Shown: positions 53,428-62,008 of the stretch, piece after piece
Layout of the letters: every line of letters begins with the position of its first letter
Position numbering within the stretch: the first letter of the stretch is position 1
Position numbers and translations under genes: made by a program
Assembly (NCBI GenBank): GCA_002360925.1
Contig: DERN01000014.1
Location: 107,524 to 171,523 of the forward strand
Source: Flavobacteriaceae bacterium UBA3339
Lineage (GTDB): Bacteria > Bacteroidota > Bacteroidia > Flavobacteriales > Flavobacteriaceae
Direction of reading: 5' to 3'
Length of the DNA: 64,000 nucleotides
The notes under the pieces: model-generated
What the model saw: only the letters and a program-made list of their open reading frames with translations
Told to the model about the DNA's origin: nothing
Databases searched by the model: none

Positions 53428-53564
53428 TAACATAACATTTTTTTATTATTACGATACATTAGTAATTTTAAATATTATAGTAACTTCTAAAAGCAATATT
53501 GTTTGCTATAAGTCTCTATTACTTCAAGCTTCTGAACTATAATTTTTAAATTATTTACTAAATA

Positions 53565-54341
53565 CTATCGATTTCGTCCGCGACCTGAACCAGAATTAGA
53601 TCTATTTTTCCCGGAAGCTAAACCTCCCATACGGGCTATTCTTGTTCTTTTGGCTTTACTCATCGAAGCAAATCCTCTGTTCGAGGTATCTCCTGTGCTT
53701 CTGTTTGAAGATCTAGAACCTGATGAAGAATTTCCCCCTCTAGAATCTGATCTCGAAGAAGAACTTCCACTTCTTGAGTTTGATCCTGAAGATGAACGTC
53801 CTCCACGACCACTATTGGTACGAGAACTTGAATTTCCTGTGTTAGAAGAGCTTCTTCCTGATCCAGAGTTTGAACTACTTCTTGAGCTTGAGCTTCTTGA
53901 TCCAGAACCTCTGCTAGATTGTGAAGATCCTCTACTAGATCCTGAATTTCTACCTTGAGAACGCGAACCGCCAGATTGGTTTCTTGAGCGTCCTTTTGAT
54001 ACGAATCTCCCCTGAGAATCTCTTGGATGCTGGTCTTCAAACTCGTCATCTTCATCATCATCCCAATCTTCGTCGTCTTCGTCATCATCTTCATCATCCC
54101 AATCTTCGTCATCCCAATCTTCATCGTCTTCGTACTGATTAGAATGCCCATCATTGAAATCATCTTCAAAATCTGAAAAATCGTCATCATATTCATCATC
54201 ATTTGAACCGTCTTCGTAGCCATGTTCATATCCTAGTTGATAAATTTCTTCATGGATCATACTCATGTCTTGGTTGTGTGATCCTCCTTGAGATCCCCTC
54301 GAATTGGATCTTCTATTATTATTATTATTTCTTGAATTCAT
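53565..54341 (-). CDS. disordered acidic / Ser-Arg-Gly protein with C-terminal KGG motif (copy 1)
   Basis: 258 residues, low complexity. Residues 29-62 hold an ordered-looking motif (IHEEIYQLGYEHGYEDGS followed by an acidic D-D-F-S-D stretch) shared with the protein at 56756. Residues 63-105 are almost all Asp/Glu/Trp; 115-220 are Ser/Arg/Gly repeats; 223-245 (GFASMSKAKRTRIARMGG) is one copy of the stress-induced KGG motif. The sharp charge split suggests phase-separating or nucleic-acid-binding behaviour. Divergent from an atypical SDR gene. Confidence 0.7.
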   Translation of the reverse strand: MNSRNNNNNRRSNSRGSQGGSHNQDMSMIHEEIYQLGYEHGYEDGSNDDEYDDDFSDFEDDFNDGHSNQYEDDEDWDDEDWDDEDDDEDDEDWDDDEDDEFEDQHPRDSQGRFVSKGRSRNQSGGSRSQGRNSGSSRGSSQSSRGSGSRSSSSRSSSNSGSGRSSSNTGNSSSRTNSGRGGRSSSGSNSRSGSSSSRSDSRGGNSSSGSRSSNRSTGDTSNRGFASMSKAKRTRIARMGGLASGKNRSNSGSGRGRNR

Positions 54342-54923
54342 AATTTTTTCTGTTTTTGATTTTACATTTGAGTTGCCGGCTAACTCTATCTATCTAAAAT
54401 AATTGCAATACACGTACCCTAAACTTATCTTCATTTAATACATAGCAAACCCTAAATATTTTGAGAAAAGTTATCTGTTTATTGCAGGATGTAGGTTTAT
54501 AAATGATTTGTATCATTTTAACTTTTTGAACTTATTTTACTTTTCATGGCTCTTTAAGACATGTTTTTGAGTATATAATTTAATCAACTTAGTAATAAAA
54601 CATTATTATTAAAAAAAAATATAAAATATATAATAAATACAAAAATAATAACATTAAAATAGATGTGTCGCTAAAAAAATATGTAATATAAATTCTTTCT
54701 ATGCGATTATCTTTTGATTTTATTTTTTTTCTTCATCTCAATAAATTTTTATTGTTGATGTATAAGAAATATACATTCTGTAAAAGAATTCCTCACAAAG
54801 TAGACGTTTTAGTTCTGGTTAAAAATATTAAAATGAACCAATTGTTTAATTCAACAACTGTTTTTTCTTAAATTCCTATTTATAGTACACAATTTGTTAA
54901 CTTAGCTATTAAAATATCTCACC
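54342..54923. other. 582-base divergent intergenic region (unit 1)
   Basis: Very A/T-rich, between disordered-protein gene 1 (-) and SDR gene 1 (+). The only notable element is TTAGCCGGC on the minus strand at 54375-54383, inside a small hairpin (GAGTT/AACTC arms) 34 bases before the start of the disordered protein. No gene is seen. Confidence 0.4.
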
Positions 54924-55778
54924 ATGAAAAAACGACTACATGAAGTATCTACTCCAATAGATACTGTAAAAGCAACGAATGCTTTTATGAAAATTTCACC
55001 AAAATACTATGCTGAAGAATATAGCAGTCATAATAAATTACACAACAAAAATGTGGTGATCACAGCTGCCGATAATGGAGTAAGCAAAGCAATTGCATTT
55101 GCATTTGCAAAAGAAGGAGCAAACATTGCATTAATCTACAATCATCAGAGCAAAGAAAAAGAAGTTAAAGGTCTTGTAAAGAAAATAGAAGAAATGGGAC
55201 GAAAAGCATGGTTGTTTAAATCTTGTACTTTTGATGAGTTTAAATGCAAGCGATTATTACAGAATGTTCTAAAAAAAATTGATAGTATTGACGTATTAAT
55301 CAATACGTTTCCGATTTATAATAAGAAAAGCTCAGAAACGGGCCATTACTTATTGCGAAAAACAGATACGCTTAAAATCCAGTCACTCTTTACAATCGGA
55401 AAAATTGCTCCTGAGTTTATGTCGCAAAGCGGTGTAATCATCAATTCTGGTACTTTATGTGCTTATGCTGAACCCGATCAACTTGTATTTTATTCGGCTT
55501 TAAAGGCAGCAATTAAGAATTATACCCATGAGATGAATCGTTATATCTCATTAAATAAACACAATCTTCGAATTAACGGTATTACTACAGGTTTTATTTG
55601 GTCTGAGACCTTACCAGACGCGTTGCCAGACTATGAACATTTACCCGTTAACATAGACTCAAGTGTACCACTACATCCCTATGAGGTTGCTCCATTATAT
55701 GTATTTCTTGCTTCAGATGACGCACGTTCCATCGCTGGGCAAACGATTGATGCTGGTGGAAAAATTCACAGATATTAA
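54924..55778 (+). CDS. atypical short-chain dehydrogenase/reductase family protein (copy 1)
   Basis: 284 residues with an SDR fold but altered active site. The nucleotide loop is T47-AADNGVS54 where TGGDSGIG is normal; NNA is replaced by NTF (127-129); the catalytic Ser position is T177; Y190 and K194 of Y-x-x-x-K remain. It shares FMKxxPKY near the N-terminus and CTFDEFKCK (101-109) with the SDR at 58118 but not with the normal SDR at 58978. Probably a divergent or non-catalytic SDR. Divergent partner of the disordered protein gene. Confidence 0.78.
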   Translation: MKKRLHEVSTPIDTVKATNAFMKISPKYYAEEYSSHNKLHNKNVVITAADNGVSKAIAFAFAKEGANIALIYNHQSKEKEVKGLVKKIEEMGRKAWLFKSCTFDEFKCKRLLQNVLKKIDSIDVLINTFPIYNKKSSETGHYLLRKTDTLKIQSLFTIGKIAPEFMSQSGVIINSGTLCAYAEPDQLVFYSALKAAIKNYTHEMNRYISLNKHNLRINGITTGFIWSETLPDALPDYEHLPVNIDSSVPLHPYEVAPLYVFLASDDARSIAGQTIDAGGKIHRY

Positions 55779-55860
55779 GTCCCGAAATTACGCAGTATTA
55801 GTAGTGAAGAACGTAAGACTATAATCCGGTCTATTATATACTTCATAAAATAATAAAGAA

Positions 55861-55890
55861 AATCCCTTTAGATTAAAATCTAAAGGGATT
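55861..55890. terminator. terminator after SDR copy 1
   Basis: AATCCCTTTAGATT pairs perfectly with AATCTAAAGGGATT. The remaining 55891-56096 has no visible gene. Confidence 0.75.
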
Positions 55891-56096
55891 TGCATTTTCT
55901 TTCTCATAGCATTTAATTTTATTGAGAGAGCTGTATGTAAAATATAAGACTCTTATATTCTAAAAGTATTTATTAATTTTCTAAATAAAAAAATTATAAA
56001 ATAAAATTCACAACTAACATAATTTAATTTCTCTTAAAAACAGCTCTCTCTTATAAATTATATAGATTTGACCATAGGTGATCAAAGATGGACTTA

Positions 56097-56723
56097 TTAT
56101 TCTTCTGCAGCCTCAAAATTCACATGTTGTTCTGCAATATCAGTTAAGTGGGCATCAGTTTGTTCTTCCTCTTCGAGTGTTGTTTCCAACAAATCGGCAA
56201 TTCTATCGTATCCTAAGGTTAAAGCCAATTGTACCAATCCACCGTAGGTAGCAATTTCGTAATGTTCCACTTTCTGCGCACCTAAAATTATAGCTACATC
56301 TCTCGTCATTGTCTCTTCGTCAGTCTGTTTCACCATTTCGTTTACTTCTTTAAGTATCCCTACAATAGCTTCGCATTTCTTTTTTTTAGGTTCCTCTCCC
56401 AAAAGTCGAAAAACTTTTTCCAAACGAAGAATATGTTTTTTAGTAACCAATTCGTGATCTTCAATCGCATCCTGCAACATTTCTGTTGTAGCTTGGACTT
56501 TCACCTTTTCCAAAGCTTCTTTAATTTCCTGCTCGGCATAATAAATATCATAAAGCGCATTCAGAAAAAATTCCTCAAGACCATGGCTCTTTTCATTTTT
56601 ACTAGTATTTTTTTTATCCTTGTTACTTTCCGTACTTAAAGCAGAATCCGATTTACGTTCTGATTTGTCATTTGTACTTGTACTTGATCCTTTTTGAGAG
56701 GTTTTATTTTTATCGTCCATCAT
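56097..56723 (-). CDS. YciE/YciF-family ferritin-like protein (DUF892)
   Basis: 208 residues. The first 45 are low-complexity Lys/Ser/Asp (SQKGSSTSTNDKSERKSD), then the DUF892 ferritin-like helical bundle: GLEEFFLNALYDIYYAEQEIKEAL, IEDHELVTKKHILRLEKVFRLLG, GAQKVEHYEIATYGGLVQLA, TLEEEEQTDAHLTDIA, with the conserved Glu and His pairs. Usually made under osmotic or stationary stress. The disordered head is unusual and resembles its neighbours. Starts 32 bases after the disordered protein gene and is probably cotranscribed with it. Confidence 0.9.
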   Translation of the reverse strand: MMDDKNKTSQKGSSTSTNDKSERKSDSALSTESNKDKKNTSKNEKSHGLEEFFLNALYDIYYAEQEIKEALEKVKVQATTEMLQDAIEDHELVTKKHILRLEKVFRLLGEEPKKKKCEAIVGILKEVNEMVKQTDEETMTRDVAIILGAQKVEHYEIATYGGLVQLALTLGYDRIADLLETTLEEEEQTDAHLTDIAEQHVNFEAAEE

Positions 56724-56755
56724 AATTCTAATTTTAAAATTTCTATAACTAATTC

Positions 56756-57478
56756 TTAAAATCTGTCTTTTCTCCCTCCGAAGCCAAAATATCTCTTTCC
56801 AGAATTTTTGTGATTTTCATTATTCTGTTTAGAATCATTATCTTGATTTGAATGGTTTTTATGATTCATACCATCATTCTGATAGCTACGATATTCTTTT
56901 GAACCAGTTTGTCGTTCATAATCTTTATCATGATTTGATGATTGATTTTTAGATCCTTTATTCTGAGTTCCGTAAGTATTTGCTTCTTGGTTCCCGTATC
57001 CTTGGTTTCCGTATCCTTGGTTTCCGTATCCTTGGTTTCCATATCCTCGATCTTCGTAATTTTCGTTAAATCTTTGATTTCCGTACTTATTTCCTTGATT
57101 ATTGTCATTTGTGAAATTTCCAGCGCTAGATCTTCTTGACGAATTTCGTTGTTCATTACTGCTAGCACTTGTACCATAGCTTCGATTTCGGTTATGCTTT
57201 TCTGAAAAAGCTCCACTGGTATTATTTTTCCCTTGATTTCCGTTCCAACCATCGTCATAAGAGTCACCATAAGAGTCATTATCAAATGAATGATGGCGGT
57301 TAAAATCATTTTCATAATCAGAAAAATCGTCGTTGTAACCTTCGTCATCTGATCCATCTTGAAAGCCATTTTCATATCCTAATTGATAAATTTCTTTATG
57401 AATGGCTTTCATGTTACTGCTTTGCTTTCCTTGAGTGTTACTTAGTGAGTGTCCACCTTGTCTGTTTTTCGAATTCAT
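56756..57478 (-). CDS. disordered Asn/Gly/Tyr-rich protein, paralogue of the gene at 53565 (copy 2)
   Basis: 240 residues. It begins MNSKN like copy 1 (MNSRN), and residues 26-60 (IHKEIYQLGYENGFQDGS plus D-D-F-S-D-Y-E-N-D-F-N) match copy 1 at nearly every position. The rest differs: Asn/Ser/Arg, four G-Y-G-N-Q repeats (15-bp DNA repeats), then Asn/His/Lys/Gln-rich. It lacks the KGG motif and ends KRYFGFGGRKDRF. Same position as copy 1 relative to an atypical SDR gene. No known family. Confidence 0.68.
   Translation of the reverse strand: MNSKNRQGGHSLSNTQGKQSSNMKAIHKEIYQLGYENGFQDGSDDEGYNDDFSDYENDFNRHHSFDNDSYGDSYDDGWNGNQGKNNTSGAFSEKHNRNRSYGTSASSNEQRNSSRRSSAGNFTNDNNQGNKYGNQRFNENYEDRGYGNQGYGNQGYGNQGYGNQEANTYGTQNKGSKNQSSNHDKDYERQTGSKEYRSYQNDGMNHKNHSNQDNDSKQNNENHKNSGKRYFGFGGRKDRF
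56986..57045 (-). repeat. 15-bp tandem repeat, four copies
   Basis: Four near-identical units (two exact, two with one change) encoding G-Y-G-N-Q in the disordered protein. Confidence 0.88.
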
Positions 57479-58117
57479 TTCTTTTTATTTTTTAGGTTAG
57501 TACTATTAGCCGGCTTTGTTCTGTAACTAATAAAACAAGATATGTACCTATAAAATTCAAAAAAAGGCTTGTTGTAAATAATAAAAAATTGATTATATGA
57601 GTTTTCTAAGAGTCTGGCTAGAAAAAAAAATTAACATTTATATCATTAAAAATACATAAATGTACATTAGGCATAGATTTTTCATCTATTTAAAAAATAA
57701 TTAGAATCACATTTATTTATATTAAGTATTTTATTTATTAAATAATACAACATAACACTTAAAAATCATTATCTTATTGAATATAACATCACATTTAACC
57801 CAATTATAAAATAAATAATTAAAAAGTTAAATTAAATTACATATTTAAAATTTTAATTATTTATTTAAAATTTAGATGTTTTTTTCCACTTTATGTAGTA
57901 TTTATCCATGTTTTACTAAAAAAGATAGCTTAAGAAAATTTACAATCCATTTATATGCATTACATCCAAAACTTAATTTTACAGGATTGAACGGTTCTGC
58001 GCTAGTTAACGCTAGTTTTTTAATTATCTCATATTGGTTCCGCATACCTTTTGAATTATAAGTTCAAATATTTCTTTTTTCTTTTTACAAATAGAACAGA
58101 GAAGCTTAAACTAACAT
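57479..58117. other. 639-base divergent intergenic region (unit 2)
   Basis: Extremely A/T-rich. Contains TTAGCCGGC at 57506-57514, 31 bases ahead of the disordered protein gene, the palindromic counterpart of the motif in unit 1. A 61-codon frame at 57876-58061 has no features of a real gene. Confidence 0.4.
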
Positions 58118-58966
58118 ATGAAAAAGGTATCACCTGAGATTATTCCGAATGCCCCAGCTAAAATTGATATGTTCATGAAAATGAAACCTAAATACATTGA
58201 TGCGGAATATCATGCGAGCGAAAAATTAAAAAACAAAACTATTATGATTACTTCCGGAGCCAATGGAATTGCTAAAGCTCTGGCGTTAGCCTTTGCAAAA
58301 GAAGGAGCAAATATAATTCTGATATATTCCCATCAGAAGTATGAGTCAGCGCTCTCTAAATTATTGCGACAAATTGAAAAGTTGGGTTGTAAAGGATGGA
58401 TCATTAAAGCTTGTACTTTCGACGAATTCAAATGCAAAAAAATGTTCGAAAAAGCGCTAAAAATCGTCAAAAACATTGATCTTTTGATAAATCTTTTTTC
58501 GGTCAATAATAAAAGAGAAATGGATGAAGCCCATTATCTTTTAAAAAAAGATGAAACACTTAAAATTCAAAGTCTTTTTACTTTAGGCAGGTTAGCACCG
58601 ACCTATATAAACGAGAATGGTGGTATTATTCACGCTTGCACTATTTCTTCTTATGCTTCACCTGAACAGATTCTTTTTTATTCTGCTCTAAAAGCATCCA
58701 TAAAAGAATACACTCGCGAAATGCATGTGATGTTTTCAAAATACAAAAAGAAATTAAGAGTTAGCGCTATTACAACAGGGACTATTTGGAGCAGCTACTT
58801 ACCAGACTTTTTATATAAAAATGACTCAATGGATTCAAAAGAACTATTAGTGCATCCCATGCACCCATATGAAGTGGTACCTGTTTTTGTGTTTTTAGCA
58901 GCACGGGGTTCCGAACCGCTATCCGGTGAAACATTAAATACCGAAGGTAAATATTACAAACTTTAA
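58118..58966 (+). CDS. atypical short-chain dehydrogenase/reductase family protein (copy 2)
   Basis: 282 residues, paralogue of the gene at 54924. The nucleotide loop is T45-SGANGIA52; NNA is replaced by NLF (125-127); the Ser position is T175; Y188 and K192 remain. It shares CTFDEFKCK (99-107), HYLLKK...TLKIQSLFT and FYSALKA with copy 1. Loss of the same residues in both copies suggests the subfamily has a changed function rather than random decay. Cotranscribed with the normal SDR 11 bases downstream. Confidence 0.78.
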   Translation: MKKVSPEIIPNAPAKIDMFMKMKPKYIDAEYHASEKLKNKTIMITSGANGIAKALALAFAKEGANIILIYSHQKYESALSKLLRQIEKLGCKGWIIKACTFDEFKCKKMFEKALKIVKNIDLLINLFSVNNKREMDEAHYLLKKDETLKIQSLFTLGRLAPTYINENGGIIHACTISSYASPEQILFYSALKASIKEYTREMHVMFSKYKKKLRVSAITTGTIWSSYLPDFLYKNDSMDSKELLVHPMHPYEVVPVFVFLAARGSEPLSGETLNTEGKYYKL

Positions 58967-58977
58967 AACTTATTAAT

Positions 58978-59862
58978 ATGAAAAATGATCAAAACATTTT
59001 AAGAGATTATCCCACACCACCTTTTAAAGAACCCAGACAAAGTCCTCCGGGTAGTGAAGAGCTAATGGAACTAAAACCCGATCATGGTGAACTTTCGTAC
59101 AAAGGATATGGCAGAATGAAAAACAAATGTGTAGTCATTACAGGAGGGGATTCTGGTATAGGCAAGGCTACAGCCATTGCATTTGCAAGAGAAGGTGCAG
59201 ACGTCGTTATTGCATACTTAAGCGATAAAGAAGACCAAGATGCTTTGGATACAGTATATTGGATTCAACAAGCACAGCGGGAGAGTCTCTTGTTCAAAGG
59301 AGACCTTAATGATAAAGATCTTTGCGAAGCGTTAATTGAAGCAACCATCAAAAAATTTGGAAAAATTGATGTATTAATCAATAATGCTGCATATCAGATG
59401 GGACAACAAGATATTTCAGACATAACTACGGAGGAATGGAAGTTAACATTTGACACAAATGTATTGATGATGTTTCATCTTTGTAAACTCAGTATTCCAT
59501 ATATGCCAAAAGGAAGTAGTATTATCAATACGACATCGGTAAATGCTTACCAGCCAAATCCAACCTTGCTCCCTTATGCTGCAACGAAAGCTGCTATACA
59601 AAATTTTACTGCTAACTTGAATCAGATGTTGTTAGAACAAGAGAAAGATATAAGGGTTAATGCTGTTGCTCCCGGACCGGTTTGGACCCCGTTAATCCCG
59701 AGCACAATCATTGACTATGAAGATTTTGGAAAAGACACTCCAATTAAGAGACCTGGGCAACCAGTAGAGATAGCTCCAATATATGTTTTTTTGGCTTCGG
59801 AAGAAGCATCCTACATAGGTGGCGCAACTATAGCAGCTACTGGTGGCAAAATCGCTTATTAG
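58978..59862 (+). CDS. short-chain dehydrogenase/reductase (YhdF/YgdA-like)
   Basis: 294 residues, a complete classical SDR: TGGDSGIG (55-62), NNAA (135-138), S187, Y200, K204, and VAPGPVWTPLIP. The N-terminal 45 residues (YPTPPFKEPRQSPPGSEELMELKPDHGE) are typical of the stress-associated SDR branch often found near catalase and ferritin-like genes. Substrate unknown. The normal enzyme beside two altered relatives suggests local duplication. Confidence 0.9.
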   Translation: MKNDQNILRDYPTPPFKEPRQSPPGSEELMELKPDHGELSYKGYGRMKNKCVVITGGDSGIGKATAIAFAREGADVVIAYLSDKEDQDALDTVYWIQQAQRESLLFKGDLNDKDLCEALIEATIKKFGKIDVLINNAAYQMGQQDISDITTEEWKLTFDTNVLMMFHLCKLSIPYMPKGSSIINTTSVNAYQPNPTLLPYAATKAAIQNFTANLNQMLLEQEKDIRVNAVAPGPVWTPLIPSTIIDYEDFGKDTPIKRPGQPVEIAPIYVFLASEEASYIGGATIAATGGKIAY

Positions 59863-60401
59863 TATAAGAATCTATTATCAATTAAATTTGTTTAAATAAT
59901 TATAAATATTACCTCAATATATTTTATTTTTATTTTAATTGAATTTAAATTATTAAGAAAATAGTCCTTTTGCACTACCAATCATTCGCTTGTTTTAATT
60001 AAGACAAGAAATTAGGACGCAACACCTGCAAATTGTAGGTGTTGTTATTTATAATAAGACTGAGAAAAGCTTACCTTTTTGCTGCTCTAAAAATCAGAGA
60101 AGTTCATTTTGATTAATAATATGCAAAATGCCAATAGTACAGTACTATCAGCATTGAGTAATGATTAGAATTTATTCACCAATCCAATCGCTTAAAATTA
60201 TAATTTACCCACATTAATATGTTTTTTTTTAAATATATTAATAGACATTTTATAACCAATTATTCTACTAACTACAGTCAAAATAACAAATTTAATTTAG
60301 AATCTAACGATATCTAAAATATTGAAATTGTTAATTTTCTCCAGCTAAAACAAAATAAATAATTTCCATAGAATCTTAATTATATTTTAATTTAGTTATA
60401 T
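59863..60401. other. 539-base gap between the SDR operon and the Rhs array
   Basis: A/T-rich. It contains one hairpin (60020-60044) and no convincing gene. A short minus-strand frame near 60090-60160 may be a decayed remnant. This is a plausible junction between accessory modules. Confidence 0.4.
60020..60049 (+). terminator. terminator downstream of the SDR operon
   Basis: CAACACCTGCA pairs with TGTAGGTGTTG (one G-U), followed by TTATTT; 158 bases after the stop. Confidence 0.6.
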
Positions 60402-60794
60402 CTAATAGTACTGATAAGAAGCAAAAATGAATAGTAATGTTTTGTGGGTATTTTTGTACGTCTTCAAACTATGATTGTTTGCTTCTTGCTTTTCAGTTCT
60501 TTTATCAATAGTCATCTCAGGTAATATTTCTTCAGGAAATGGATTGAATTGATTTAAAAACCAATCATTACGTATTATATCCCCCCAATATCCAGGTCTA
60601 GTTCCAAAACCTGGTACTTGTGGTACTATAGGTGCTGGTACATAAATTATAATCTCGTCTAATTCATCACCTTTACCTGCAGCTAATCCTGTTGGATCTA
60701 CAAAAGAAATAGGGTTATTATATGCAAAATGATACGGCGAATGATCTGCAAACATATCTGCAAACATATCTGCCAATAAATCGACACCAAACAA
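60402..60794 (-). CDS. orphan Rhs C-terminal tip (cassette C)
   Basis: About 130 residues. It begins with the Rhs core end (GVDLLADMFAD, HSPYHFAYNNPISF, VDPTGL) and continues into a unique tip of about 85 residues rich in Pro and aromatic residues (IIIYVPAPIVPQVPGFG). A stop lies just upstream and there is no Rhs repeat region or obvious start, so it is a displaced tip, not a full toxin gene. A 12-base duplication gives DMFADMFAD. Toxin activity not recognised; the end may be decayed, and no immunity gene follows. Confidence 0.6.
   Translation of the reverse strand: MFGVDLLADMFADMFADHSPYHFAYNNPISFVDPTGLAAGKGDELDEIIIYVPAPIVPQVPGFGTRPGYWGDIIRNDWFLNQFNPFPEEILPEMTIDKRTEKQEANNHSLKTYKNTHKTLLFIFASYQYY
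60694..60792 (-). repeat. Rhs junction repeat, copy 1
   Basis: About 90 bases encoding the conserved end of the Rhs core, nearly identical to 62720-62810 and clearly related to 63911-64000; this copy has a 12-base internal duplication. Confidence 0.85.
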
Positions 60795-60816
60795 ACCTCC
60801 TAGTGCAACTTAAAGA

Positions 60817-60845
60817 ATAGCACGGATTTTTATAATCCGTGCTAT
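60817..60845 (-). terminator. terminator between cassettes B and C
   Basis: ATAGCACGGATT pairs with AATCCGTGCTAT around five bases; same core as the hairpin at 62841. Confidence 0.75.
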
Positions 60846-60912
60846 GGTTTCTTAATTAGTTACCAATTTTTATACTATAACTAACTTTGAAACATTACCA
60901 CATTACCCACAT

Positions 60913-61455
60913 TTACTGTGATAATTCAGAATCTACATTCTCTGGTAAATTTTCTGAAATATATTTTTTTAGTTCTTCAAAACTACATTTCAAACTTGTA
61001 GATGTTAAAACAAGAGGTGTTCCATGTTCCCGTGTATTTTGTTTTAAGGCTATTCGATTAATACGACCAGATCTTTCTATATATTCATTTGGATTTTTCA
61101 CTTTTATTAATATAAACTGAATATACCCAGATTTTTTGACTACCACAGAAATTATATCAGACCATTTAATAAAACCAGAAGGATTAGTACTTGTATTATC
61201 TAGTATACCTTTTTTATTTATAACTAATCCAGGCTTAGAATCAAACAGCTTAATAAATAAAAACATAGTAATAATTCCAAAAAGAATAAAACCTACCCAT
61301 CCTATTATCAAAATAAGTTTTTCACTGCGCATCTTATAGTTTAAGAATTCTGAAGGTTTTGTAATTAATATTACACTAATTAAAAAAAAAACAATTCCTA
61401 AAAGCAAGAGAAGTAATATTTTATTTCTGCTTAATTCTATTTGTATTTCTTCCAT
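60913..61455 (-). CDS. STM3941-like membrane/PH-like protein, putative immunity protein 1
   Basis: 180 residues: two hydrophobic helices (KILLLLLLGIVFFLISVILI, LIIGWVGFILFGIITMFLF) then a PH-like beta domain (GLVINKKGILDNTSTNPSGFIKWSDIISV...). This is the STM3941-type layout often found behind Rhs or other polymorphic toxins. It is a paralogue of the gene at 61465. Immunity function is inferred from position and topology. Confidence 0.6.
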   Translation of the reverse strand: MEEIQIELSRNKILLLLLLGIVFFLISVILITKPSEFLNYKMRSEKLILIIGWVGFILFGIITMFLFIKLFDSKPGLVINKKGILDNTSTNPSGFIKWSDIISVVVKKSGYIQFILIKVKNPNEYIERSGRINRIALKQNTREHGTPLVLTSTSLKCSFEELKKYISENLPENVDSELSQ

Positions 61456-61464
61456 TTAATATTT

Positions 61465-61995
61465 TTAAAGCAAAGGTAGATTAACTTGTTTCATTAAATA
61501 TGTTACTAATTCATCATTTGAATACCCTAGGAAATCATTAGCATTAATAAAAAAGAACGATCCTAATATTTTACTGTTTTGCTTAGCAACAGATTTCAAT
61601 AGTTTATTAGAAATTTTATTTAAATAATAATTTTCATTGTTCAAGACTACAACAATAATATAATGAGATTGATATTTCACTTTTTTAATTTCTTTTATAT
61701 CATTCCATTTTACAGTATGTTTATAAAAATTATTTGTATTATTTATCAATCCTTCATTGGTAAGTATAAGAGCAGAGTTTCTTTTCTTATAAAGCTTTAT
61801 AAAGCCATATAAGAAATAAGCACTAACAATTACAGAAAATAATCCATAAAATTTAACCAAAAACTCATTTCTGAAAAACACGAAACTATTTGTTTTACCA
61901 ACCAACAGCATATACAACCCACCTAACAAAAAAATTATACACGTTACTAATCTTAATAAAATTTTATAAGATTTCATTTTAATCTCATTATACAT
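61465..61995 (-). CDS. STM3941-like membrane/PH-like protein, putative immunity protein 2
   Basis: 176 residues with the same plan: two helices (LVTCIIFLLGGLYMLLVG, LFSVIVSAYFLYGFIKLY), then ALILTNEGLINNTNNFYKHTVKWNDIKEI, aligned with GLVINKKGILDNT...IKWSDIISV of its neighbour. Nine bases ahead of it and directly downstream of tip B, so it is the better candidate to protect against tip B. Confidence 0.62.
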   Translation of the reverse strand: MYNEIKMKSYKILLRLVTCIIFLLGGLYMLLVGKTNSFVFFRNEFLVKFYGLFSVIVSAYFLYGFIKLYKKRNSALILTNEGLINNTNNFYKHTVKWNDIKEIKKVKYQSHYIIVVVLNNENYYLNKISNKLLKSVAKQNSKILGSFFFINANDFLGYSNDELVTYLMKQVNLPLL

Positions 61996-62008
61996 AAAAA
62001 TTAAATAT

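Noticed and set aside
53650..53958. 102-codon + strand frame rich in Glu, Leu and Pro
   Set aside because: Mirror of the Ser/Arg/Gly repeat of the disordered-protein gene on the other strand; composition is explained by that repeat.
53660..54229. 189-codon minus-strand frame, Met/Lys/Thr then Val/Gln/Glu rich
   Set aside because: Shifted reading of the same low-complexity gene; the other frame has the conserved N-terminal motif and KGG motif.
56866..57375. 169-codon minus-strand frame inside the second disordered-protein gene
   Set aside because: Shifted reading of the repeats; Met/Thr/Lys/Ile-rich with no conserved feature.
57876..58061. 61-codon + strand frame in the divergent intergenic region
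   Set aside because: A/T-rich chance frame, no start context, no recognisable feature.
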